Shown piece after piece: positions 9,608 to 18,247 of a stretch of DNA of 38,609 nucleotides. The stretch is from positions 1 through 38,609 of the forward strand of contig JWZX01003099.1 of the NCBI GenBank assembly GCA_001275005.1, written 5' to 3'. The notes under the pieces were generated by a model, which had not been told where the DNA came from, ran no database searches, and saw nothing but the letters and a program-made list of their open reading frames with translations. Position numbers and translations under genes: made by a program. Origin of the DNA: Chrysochromulina tobinii. Lineage: Eukaryota > Haptophyta > Prymnesiales > Chrysochromulinaceae. Position 1 is the stretch's first letter. Each line of letters begins with the position of its first letter.

Positions 9608-11375
9608 TCAATCCGTTTTCGACAGCTTGAGGGCAAAGCTCGTCGACTTGACGTTTCCGAATAGGGGCTTCACCTTCACAGGCTCGAACCCGAGCGATGG
9701 GTACAGCCGCCCATGCGCGTCCGCCTGCAACGTCGAGGTCTCCAGCACGACCCGATGATAGCCCGCTTGATCGCAGAACCGTTTGAGCTCGGCAAACAGG
9801 GCCTTAGCGACACCCGTGCCTGTGATTGGTGGCGAGCACGAAGAGTGGCACTCAATCGCAATCAGTGGTCATCAGTGGCCATCCGTGGCAATCAATCGCA
9901 ATCAGCGGTCATCCGTGGTCATCCGTGGCAAGAGCATACCCCTTGCCCAGCTCGCAACGCTCATCCGACGAAGCTCAGCATCGGTGCCATCAGCTGCGCC
10001 CCTCCACGGCGCGCTCGCCCGTTGCACGGCCACCGTGCCGCACACCTGATGGCCCGTGGCAATTCGTGGCAATTCGTGGTCATCAGTGGCAATTAGTGGC
10101 AATCAGTGGCAATCAGTGGCAATTGGTGGCAATTAGTGGTCATCAGTGGCGCTCGTCAATTCAGTGGCATCAGCCGCACACCTGCCCCGAGGCATCGTCG
10201 ATCGCCACCCAGAAGCAGGAGCCCGGAGAGCTCAGGTAGTGGGCGTAGGGACTTTTCATGTCGTCCTCCAGACACGAGTTGACGTAGTTGCTCGCGAGCC
10301 TTTGAGGGGCCAGCCAATAGACGAGAGCGCTGCACACAAGGGCGAAGCACAGCCCGAGGGCCGCCGGCATCGCAGCAGCTTCAATCTTGAGGTGGGCCGG
10401 CGACGGGGTCTTGAAGGCTGTGACGGTAGCGGCCTGCGCCATGCCGAGGCCGAAGAGCTGCATCGCCATCGCCCAAACCCAATTGCGCGCAATCACACCG
10501 AGGGCGGCCAGAAGGGCCAGCGAGAGAGCCGCCGCACGTCTACACGGCTGCACAAGCTCGGCACGGAGGCCCGAGATGATCGTCTCGTGCATGCCACTCG
10601 CGAATAGGGCAACTGCCGCCGCCTCGTCGTCGGGTCGCAGCACACGCAGGACTAGACCGGGCACGCGCTGTGAAGGCACGAGCTGTGAAGGTACCGGCTT
10701 GGGCGGTGGCCTCGCATCACCGTCGTCACGGTCGGCCGCCTCGCCAGCGGACGCCGACGATGCCGCCGCCGACGACGAAGATGACGACACCTCGTCCAGC
10801 AGCCGCCGGAGCGTCCTCAAGGGGAGGCCGATGACGGCGTCACGTGCGCCTTCCAACCGAGTCACATATGGAGCAAAGAGCGGATCGTCGATGGCGAACG
10901 CACCCGACGAGTTGTAGATGCGTCCTTGCGCGATGGCCTCGTCGATCGTCGACTCGGGGAAGGAGTCGAAGCTCACCGACGCAATCTCGTTTGCAGCGCG
11001 CCGCTCGCCCGTCTTCAAATTGTGGACCACGCAGCCGTTTACACACTCAGCCTTGGAGCCAGCCTGGTAGCTTGCGAGGAATCGGCGTGCCTCTGCTTCG
11101 GATGTGGGCTTCTCGCGGATGCAACCGTCACACACTACGACTTGGTCCATGCAGATCAGGAGCGCATCAGCCGCCGGATCCTCGCTGAGCATCTGCTCCA
11201 CCAACGCATCCGCCTTGGCATTGGCTATCAGCCGGGTGAGAGTCTGTGCGTCAGTGTGCCGAATAGCATTCTCATCTATGTCGGGCGATCGGAACGAGCT
11301 GCGCTCTAGCGGAAAGTGTTCCTCAAAGAGCGCGCGGCGGAAGGCGGACGAGGAGCCGAGAACAAGTCGTGGCAT
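9608..11375 (-). CDS. Maf-like nucleotide pyrophosphatase fused to NAT8-like GNAT acetyltransferase, 3 exons
   Basis: Exons are 11375-10182, 10045-9940 and 9819-9608 (1512 nt, 503 residues). Residues 1-205 are a Maf/ASMTL-type domain: LGSSSAFRRALFEEHF is the N-terminal loop, CMDQVVVCDG the acidic metal site, VNGCVVHN a conserved strand and GARDAVIGLPL the C-terminal signature. Maf proteins hydrolyse non-canonical nucleoside triphosphates. A Ser/Ala/Asp linker leads to a GNAT domain of the NAT8/CML type with two hydrophobic helices (about 285-360), then SSPGSCFWVAIDDASGQ, joined by splicing to VCGTVAVQRA, ELRRMSVASWARG and TGVAKALF. The R-G-T-G-V-A acetyl-CoA loop is only formed after splicing, which supports the model. 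The gene shares 197 bp of 5' region with METTL22. The fusion order is unusual; ASMTL is a different Maf fusion. Confidence 0.85.
9820..9939 (-). repeat. Maf-GNAT intron 2 with 10-bp repeats
   Basis: This 120-nt phase-1 intron runs AGG G|GTATGC...AATCACAG|GC. Much of it is degenerate decamers of the form CACNGATGAC / CACTGATTGC in the sense direction. No convincing exon-edge duplication remains, so it may be an older copy. Confidence 0.75.
10046..10181 (-). repeat. Maf-GNAT intron 1: decamer array with a perfect 12-bp exon-edge duplication
   Basis: This 136-nt phase-0 intron has CAGGTGTGCGGC at both ends. The donor is CAG|GTGTGCGGC in the upstream copy. The acceptor is ATCAG directly before GTGTGCGGC of the downstream copy. 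The interior is tandem TGATTGCCAC/TAATTGCCAC-type decamers in the sense strand. Joining restores GQ|VCGTV of the GNAT fold. Confidence 0.85.
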
Positions 11376-11572
11376 GTCGCGCCCGGAACAGCGCGTCGGT
11401 TGAGCCGGGAAAGAACACTTAACGGTTCAGCATCGTACAAAACACGCACACAACTTCACACACAACTTCACACACCTCTGAATGCGCATGAAAATGGCAA
11501 GGGAAGGACAGGCGATGGTGTGTGTCTGGTCGAGTGGGCCCTGAACGAACGAACGAACGGACTGGCGTGAAA
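11376..11572. promoter_or_regulatory. Divergent promoter region Maf-GNAT / METTL22
   Basis: These 197 bases lie between opposed ATGs. They contain CACACAACTTCACACACAAC-type short repeats and a GAACGAAC run near 11543-11557. No canonical core element is recognised. Confidence 0.45.
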
Positions 11573-12547
11573 ATGGAGCCTCAAGAGACGATCTTGTCCG
11601 ACATGCACGTCCGCGCGACAAGCGGCACGACAAGTTACACGTGGCTCGACCCCGCCTGCGTCGCCGGCGATGACAGTATCTCGAGCTGCGCCGTTGATGC
11701 GGATGGCGACGTCGCGGTCAAGCGACGGCGGCGCAGCAGATGCTTGCAACTGGCTCACTCTAAGGACGGTACATCGTTGGCGGATGTTGGCTTGCAGGTA
11801 TGGCGCGGCGCGCTGCTACTGTGTGATTATCTCATCCACCACGCAGAGCGCTTTCGAGGGCCTCCTTCCGAGCTGGTCGTTCTCGAGATGGGCAGCGGCT
11901 GCGGCCTCTGCAGCCTGATGGCGGCCCAGCTCGGTGCGAGGCTGGTGTACGCCACCGACGTGGGCGACGGCGTGCTGCACAACCTGAGTGCCAACGTGGA
12001 TGCCAACGGACTCCATGACGTACGCGTGCGCGCATTCGATTGGTGCCTACCATGGGTGCCAGGCGACTGGCGGGAGGACGCAGCTGTTGCCTCGTCGTAC
12101 AACTGGCGAGCGAGCGATCGAGCGGCGCTGAGTCACCCACAGCGCGTTATGATACTCGCTGCAGACGTAGTGTACGATGATGACCTCACGGCCGCCTTCA
12201 TCGTCCGACTCGCCGACGTGTTCCGATGGATGCAATCGAGGGTGGAGGGAGAGGGTTCGGCTGCGCGCGAGGTAACGGCCGTCGTCGCCATCGAGAGGAG
12301 ACTGAATTTCGTCCTCGATAGTCTATCTACGTGCGCGCCGGCTGCTGAGCACTTTGAAGCCCTGCTGGCCACGGCGCTCAAAGCGGGCGGTGCGATGGCG
12401 GCGCTGCGGCTCGACGAGCCGCCCCTCGGCGCGCTGCCACAGGCAATGGCGTACGAGCGATGCCCGCAGCTGGCACTGTACGAGCTGTCGCTGCTACCCG
12501 CGGTCGGTGCGGGCGCGTGTGGCGGAACAGAGCGCGCAACATGCTAG
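11573..12547 (+). CDS. METTL22: METTL22-like protein-lysine methyltransferase
   Basis: A single exon encodes 324 residues from ATG 11573 (A at -3), starting MEPQETILSDMHVRA; ETxLSDxH near the N-terminus is typical of METTL22. The SAM-binding motif is VVLEMGSGCGLCSLMAAQLG, followed by LVYATDVGDGVLHN. RVMILAADVVYDDDLTAAF and AIERRLNFVLDSL match the D-V-x-Y-D-D-D-L-T and E-K/R-R-L-N-F signatures specific to METTL22. The human enzyme methylates the DNA-binding protein KIN17; the same role here is an inference from homology. A lysine/arginine patch (VKRRRRSR) could be a nuclear signal. An AATAAA hexamer lies at about 12634, 87 bp after the stop. Confidence 0.88.
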   Translation: MEPQETILSDMHVRATSGTTSYTWLDPACVAGDDSISSCAVDADGDVAVKRRRRSRCLQLAHSKDGTSLADVGLQVWRGALLLCDYLIHHAERFRGPPSELVVLEMGSGCGLCSLMAAQLGARLVYATDVGDGVLHNLSANVDANGLHDVRVRAFDWCLPWVPGDWREDAAVASSYNWRASDRAALSHPQRVMILAADVVYDDDLTAAFIVRLADVFRWMQSRVEGEGSAAREVTAVVAIERRLNFVLDSLSTCAPAAEHFEALLATALKAGGAMAALRLDEPPLGALPQAMAYERCPQLALYELSLLPAVGAGACGGTERATC

Positions 12548-13001
12548 AACATGCTAGGTGCGAACGATGTCTCGCTCATTTCCGGTCGTCACGTCATGCG
12601 GTATTGGGTATACGTAACTATCGGGAATTTAATAATAAAAATAATATTCGCGGGTATGTTATCCGACTCACACGAGAACCCGCGGCAAGAAAACGGCGGA
12701 AAAGTCAAAAGAAACCCGCAACCGCAATGGGCAATGCCATGGATCACCCGAACACATACGCGCGTGCACGCTCGCGGTCTGGCCAAGGAGCACGGCAAGC
12801 TAGGTCGCGACCGTTCCAGTTGACTTCGGCCCAGTTCGATACATGCCCATCCGCCTCGGCCCGCCTCCGCGACGCCGCGACGGCCTCGATCCTCTCTCTC
12901 ACCTCTCTCTCATGCCATGATTGTGGGAACTCGCCAGCTCCTGCCACGTGCCCCGCGTCTCGCGCTATAGCCTGAGCGGCGGCCCCTGAGCGGCGGCGGC
13001 C

Positions 13002-13185
13002 CGTCATGTTCCCTCCCGTGTCCTGAGTGGCGGCTCGTAGTGCTCCCTTGAGGGCGTTGCATGCAGGCTGATGGGCCTGCATGAACATGCCACGTCATGT
13101 TCCCTCCCGTGTCCTGAGTGGCAGCTCGTAGTGCTCCCTCCTCGGCCGCGTGTGCCGCCCATCAGCCTGCATACAACGCCCTCAA
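13002..13185. repeat. Composite inverted and direct repeat (foldback-like)
   Basis: A 47-bp direct repeat occurs at 13002-13048 and 13093-13139 with one mismatch. Interleaved with it is a 29-bp inverted repeat, 13048-13076 versus 13157-13185, also with one mismatch; the left arm starts TTGAGGGCGTTGCATG. The arms could form a stem with an 80-nt loop. I recognise no transposase or known element. Confidence 0.8.
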
Positions 13186-13333
13186 GCGCGTCGCTTCGAG
13201 CGCGTCGCACGTTCATCTCCATCCTCCTTCCGTTGACGAAACGCGTTCATCGTAACGTCGCTCGTTCATCTCCATCCTCCTTCCGCGCGCACGGTACCGC
13301 TAACGTGCACAGTGCACGGAGTGTGGTGGACTT

Positions 13334-13334
<1 letters not shown>

Positions 13335-13364
<30 letters not shown>
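13335..13364. repeat. (TCG)10 microsatellite
   Basis: Ten uninterrupted TCG triplets lie in the METTL22/SIN3 intergenic region. Confidence 0.95.
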
Positions 13365-13512
13365 GGGCGTTCGATGGGGCGCTCGCTGGGGCGGATATGG
13401 GGCGGTTATGTGGCAGTTGTAGGGCGGTTATGGGGCGGTCGCTGCATTCCGTCCTCTCGGCCGCTGCGATGCTGGTATGCCCATGACGATGAGCGCCACT
13501 GCTCAGGGCTGC

Positions 13513-16500
13513 TCACGACGCCTTGTCCGCCGCGGGGACTGCCGCGGGGGCCAGATCGAGCGGTTTGAGGACGTGATGGCTGGGCAGCGGCGCGCGTTTG
13601 GGCGGCAATCCACCTGCGAGCGCATTGATCGCGCCAGCGCCGTCGCGCGAGAGACGCGTCTCCATGAAGCCACTGAGCTTCTGCCGCTTGGCGCCGCTGC
13701 CGCCCGAGGTGCTGCTCCGCTTGGCGCGCGTGGCCGCCTTGCGCTTCGTGTTCGAAAACCACACGTCCTCGGTCTTGTAGACGAAGCGTAGCTTGCACGT
13801 CGACGTGGCGATTCGACTCTCGAGGCCGTTGCGCAAGACTGTCGCGTCCCATCGACGCTGCTTGGTGCTCGCGGTGCGACGCAGCAGCATGCGAGATCGC
13901 TTCTCGCGCGTGACGAGCACAAAGGACTTGGTCAGCTCCGCGGCCTCAGCCTTGGCCACCTCGTCCTCCTCGTCCTCGTCCTCGTCCTCGCCCTCCTCGA
14001 CGTCGTCGTCGTCCGACAAATCCTCCTTCTCGGGCAAGAAGGAGAGGACGAGCGCGCCGCCATGCACGCCGCCAGCCGCATAGAGCTGGTCCATGCAGAA
14101 GCAGTCGTCACCCTCGAGCACCATGCGCGCGTTCGAGCGGTACGTGCCCTCCGAGAGTGACCCCGGCAGCGCGCGGCATCGCTCGTACGTGTAGAGCTCG
14201 AGCAGTGTCTGTGAGGCTTCCTCCACGAGCAACATCTGGAGCTGCTTGAGCGCCTGCGAGATCACCTTGTGCAGCGTGAAGAGCGAGTACGCATTCGTGC
14301 CGAGCAGCGTGCGCAGCACGTCCTCGTACGCCGAGGCCTCCATCTTACCATCGATGAGCTGGCGCAGGCACGAGATGAAGGCGAGATACATGTCGCCCTT
14401 GCACTCGTCACGAATCCGCTGCAGCTCGCTCGCGCGGTTGAGCGCTTCGGCCGACGCTTCATCGACGCCGTTGGCCGCGCTGCTGCTCGCCGCCGCCGCA
14501 TCGGCCTTGGAGGCCGCCGCCTCCGCGTCCGTGATCTGGCGCGACGCGTACTCCTTGGCCGCCTTGGCCGCCATGTCCTTGGCTGCGTCCAGCCGCATCA
14601 GGATGATATGGTACAGGCGCACGAAGATGTAAAAGTGCGAGTTGCCAATGAACTTCTGGTGGGACGTCTTCGAGTAGCTGAGCGGCATGAGCCAACGACT
14701 CTCGGGCGGCCGCGCGTCACGGGTCGCCGCCTCCTCGCCCACATCCGCCGACACGATCAGGAGGGGCTTGTGCCTCCTGGGCGGAGTCGTCTCCTGCGGA
14801 TCAACGTCCATCGCGTCGGCCGCGGCCGCCGACGAGTCGGAGGCGACGGCGGCCGTGCCGGCGGCCGTGCCGTCGGCGGCGCCGCCCTCGCTCGCCTTGC
14901 GCGCAAGCACCTCGGCGTCCGCGTCGGGGCACACAAAGAACTTTCGCACAAAGTTCTTCCAGAAGGCGCGCAGCTTCTCGTCGATGTCGCCCTCGACGAC
15001 GCTGAAATTGAGCTTGGCGCCGAAGGTCATCAGCGCCAGCGTGTCGTTGTGGAGCTCGGCGAGCGTCGCCGCCTTGACCGTGAACGGCAGCGTGAGCGAC
15101 GTGGGCGGCGCGAGCGGCGGCAGCGAGCCCTCACCGCTCGCGCCTGCCGCCTTGTTGGCCGCGGCCGCGGCCGCCGCGCTCGTCTCTTCGTCCCCAAGGG
15201 TGGCTCGCAACGCGGCGGCGTTCTCGCCGTCGGCATTCTCGCAGAGCGCCTTGAGCTCCATCACCATTTGCTTGCCCGAAAAGTTCTTCTTGTCGCCCTG
15301 CTTGAAGTAAAACGAGCGATGGTCGAGCGCCTTCGTGTAGTTCTTCTCGTACACCTCCTTCCACGTCTTGCCGCACTGGCGGCGCAGCTCCCGCCACTCC
15401 TCGTCCTTTTGCCTCAGCCGAGTCAGGAGAGGCGCGACCGCGGCCGCCGGGCACTTGTGCATCATCTCGATGACCTGCGCGCCCTGCGCGCCGTAGAGCC
15501 GCCGGATAGACTTGCAGTGCATCGCGGAGAGCACCTGCGGCAGTTTGTACCGACGCTTCTCCTGCTCCGAGAAGCGCTCGATCTCGAGCGAGATTGTGGT
15601 CAGGTACGTGAGTGTGCACTGGTTGGTCTCGATGGTCGTGTCGAGCTCGAAGCGCTCGTCCTCGGCGCGGAAGATGCACTCCTCGTACTGGTTCTTGCGC
15701 AACGTCTTGAAGTTGAGATCCTCGGTGCCCGTCGCGACGCTCACCCAGGTGTCGTTGAGCACCAGCGTCTCGAGAGGTCCGCGGCCCGATGAGGGCGGCA
15801 CCGGGTGCGTGTCGGGCAGCTGGCGGTACGAGGTGCCGTGCCGGCGCATCGTCGTGAAGTCGAGCTCGCGGAAGTTGCCGCCCTCAGCCATGGGGGCCGA
15901 AGAGGTCGCCGGCGGCGACGGCACGTCGCGCGTCTGCTGCTCCACACCGCCCGAGTAGCCGAGGAGTTTGCGGAAGGTGCCGAAGAGCTCAAACTGGGAG
16001 CGCTTGAAGAGGTCGTGCACGAGCGTGAGCAGCTCAGACCGGTCGAGCACCTGCTGCGAGTACAAGTTGAGACACTTGAGCAGCTCGAGGTAGAGCGGCT
16101 TGGGCATCCGATTGCGACACTTGGAGAAGAACTCGGCCTCGGGCGAACGAGCGGCGGCGTCCACCCGCTTGCTCTCGTCCTTGCGGCCGGGCGGGGGCGG
16201 CCCGCCGCCGGGGCCATTGCGACGCTTCTGCCAGAAGCGCTCATCCTCCTCCTCCACCGGGCCGACTGGGCGCGGGCCGCCTGGACCGCTCATCGGCGCT
16301 CCGCCCTTGGCGCCAGGCCGCTGCGCCACGGGCTGCTTGAGGCCGCCTCCCATGCCACCCATGGGCGGTCCAAGCAGGCCACCCTTGCCCTTGCCCTTGG
16401 GCCCTCCGAGCAGCCCGCCCGCCTCGGGCGAGCCGTCGGGCAGGAACTGTGAAAACTCGCTGAGCAAGTCGGTATGGCTCTTGAAGAGGTGAGAGACCTG

Positions 16501-17903
16501 CTCGTACACCTCCTTGATGGTCTTCTGCTCCTTTTGGTACGTGTGCAGGATTTCGAGGAAGGCCTTGTACGTCTCGGGCTGCTTGGCGAAGCGCGTCTTA
16601 ATCTTGGTCACGTAGTTGATCGCCTGGTCGAACTCGATGGGGGCCTTCTTGTTGGCAGGGGCCGCGGGCGGGCCAGGCGGAGCGGTGTCCATCGGCTGGC
16701 CACCCATCCGGTCGTACCCGACGGGCCCCACCCCAGCCGCCCCGTGCGGCACCGAGAGCGGCACGGGCTGCTGCACCTGCGCCTGCACCGCCGCCGCCGC
16801 GTGCGCCGCGTTCATCTGCGCAAAGCCCTGCGGCTGTGGTCCTGTCATCCCTGGCGGATACTTGAGCTGCACGCGCGGCTTGTTCTCGTCTTCCGAAAAC
16901 TCGATCTTGTACCCGGGCGGCTGCGAGCGAGACGGCACCAAAGCGCACCACCACACGGTCGGCGGTGCGAGCGTCGCGCGGCGCGCGCCACCGATGCGAA
17001 GTGCCTTTGGGGGGGGAGGCTAGCGAGCAGCTGGGTGCAAAGCTGGGCGCTGTGCAGCGGGGCGCCGTGCAGGGCGCCGTGTTGGGCGCACCAGGAAGGT
17101 GTTGAAGCCGAGAATGAGCTCGCGGTGGCCAAAGAAGAGGTTGAGCACGCGGTCGATGACGCCCGGCGTGTCAATGCTCTGCGCCTTGAACTCCTTCATG
17201 ATGTCGAGGAACTGCCACAGGACGCGCGCGCACGCGAGATTTCGTCAATAAGCCGGCGTGTGCGCGTGCGCGACGCGCGCACGAGAGTGTCCATCACAAT
17301 GGCGCCGGGCGCGACGCGGCTCCGGCGTGCGGCGCACGCGCCATCGAGACAAGGCGCGCGCGCGCAAGCGCATACCTTGTTGTAGATCTGAGGCTGCTTC
17401 TCGAACTTCATCTTGACTTGGTCCAGATACGCGAGGGCGTCCTCAACCTTGAGCTGACGGTAAGGCTGCGGTTGAGCCGCCGGGCCGCCGGGTGCCATGG
17501 GCACGTTGCCACCAGGGAGCGGGCCCTGCGGCTCGTACTTGATTGGCGCGTCGGGCATCGACACACCGCCGCGATCAGGCTGCTGCCCACCCATCACGCC
17601 TGGATTCGGAGCGCCTGGCATGGGGCCAGGCCCGCCCGGGGGACCCTGTCGTCCGGGCTGTTGCATGGGGGGCATTCCCGAGGTGGGTGGGAGCTGGCCC
17701 ATTGGCATTGGCGGCCGCGAATCGCCCTGCGGCGCCGAGATTCCAGCGTGAGGCGCAGAGGATGACAGAGGCGGGAGGATGGGTGCCGACCCCCCGGCCA
17801 TCGCGGGGTTTGGTGGCGCGGCGCTTTCGGCAGGCTTGTCTGACATGGTGGCGGGCTCGGTTGTGGGTGCGGTGTCCATGGACTCGTGCTTGATCTCAGA
17901 CAT
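13513..17903 (-). CDS. SIN3: SIN3 transcriptional corepressor, 3 exons
   Basis: Exons are 17903-17376, 17211-17092 and 16920-13513 (528 + 120 + 3408 nt, 1351 residues). The N-terminus is a Pro/Gly/Met-rich tail. PAH1 begins [18 protein letters not shown] and is completed only by splicing through exon 2 ([25 protein letters not shown]) to [11 protein letters not shown]2 starts [20 protein letters not shown] and PAH3 starts [20 protein letters not shown]. The HDAC-interacting domain is clear: [32 protein letters not shown] and [21 protein letters not shown] long C-terminal SIN3 domain follows, with an acidic [18 protein letters not shown] patch and a basic tail. SIN3 scaffolds class I histone deacetylases onto DNA-bound repressors. 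It is head to head with a CXC-domain DNA-binding protein, a possible functional pairing. Confidence 0.95.
16921..17091 (-). other. SIN3 intron 2 (ordinary type)
   Basis: A 171-nt phase-0 intron, CTG|GTGCGC...TCTCGCTCGCAG|CCG. It is GC-rich with short GGCGCCNTGCA repeats and no decamer family. Joining gives [13 protein letters not shown], the expected end of PAH1. Confidence 0.85.
17212..17375 (-). other. SIN3 intron 1 (ordinary type)
   Basis: A 164-nt phase-0 intron, AAG|GTATGC...CTGTGGCAG|TTC. It contains purine-pyrimidine alternating GCGCGCGC runs that could adopt Z-DNA. Joining gives [14 protein letters not shown] inside PAH1. Confidence 0.88.
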
Positions 17904-18247
17904 CAGGGCCCGTCAAGTGCGTCTTCTCCGCGCCAGAAATCTTGCCAAAGGAAATCCGAGGAAAATAGCGAAGCCGAAGAACGGAAAGCCTACGCCGAGA
18001 CAGCGCGTTTTGCTCAAACGACATTCAGAAACGGAAGTAAGGAAAACGATACTAGCAGAGACGACCAGTACCTACCTAACGGGTGTCGCTCTGATAACTG
18101 TCATCTCGTAACCAAACTTTTGCACTGTGAAAACGGTATGAATCGCGGTTCCGCGTTGGCAAAATACAAACCAGGGCGGAGGATCTGGGTGACCACAAGA
18201 GAGGCCTTACCCACGGAAACGGCGCGCGTCGGCAAGTATTGCTTGCG
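17904..18247. promoter_or_regulatory. Divergent promoter region SIN3 / LIN54-like
   Basis: These 344 bases lie between opposed starts and are less GC-rich than the flanks. Both 5' UTRs must lie here. No TATA box or repeated motif stands out. Confidence 0.5.

Larger units (their letters stand above)
12548..13512. other. Intergenic region with AT-rich 3' end, inverted repeat and TCG microsatellite
   Basis: This stretch lies between the convergent METTL22 and SIN3 stops. It holds an AT-rich patch (12625-12650) with a possible poly(A) signal, the composite repeat at 13002-13185, a duplicated 23-mer (13210-13232 and 13263-13285, TTCATCTCCATCCTCC core), a (TCG)10 run and GGGGCGGTTATG-like repeats near 13390-13440. 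I see no coding gene. Confidence 0.6.

Noticed and set aside
12551-12823. Small plus-strand gene after METTL22
   Set aside because: It lies in AT-rich 3' sequence with no conserved segment or plausible codon usage, and is more likely 3' UTR.
14269-15792. Long open frame on the plus strand opposite SIN3
   Set aside because: It is an antisense shadow of the SIN3 coding exon in a GC-rich genome: Arg/Leu/Val-rich with no recognisable domain, while the minus strand encodes conserved PAH and HDAC-interacting domains.
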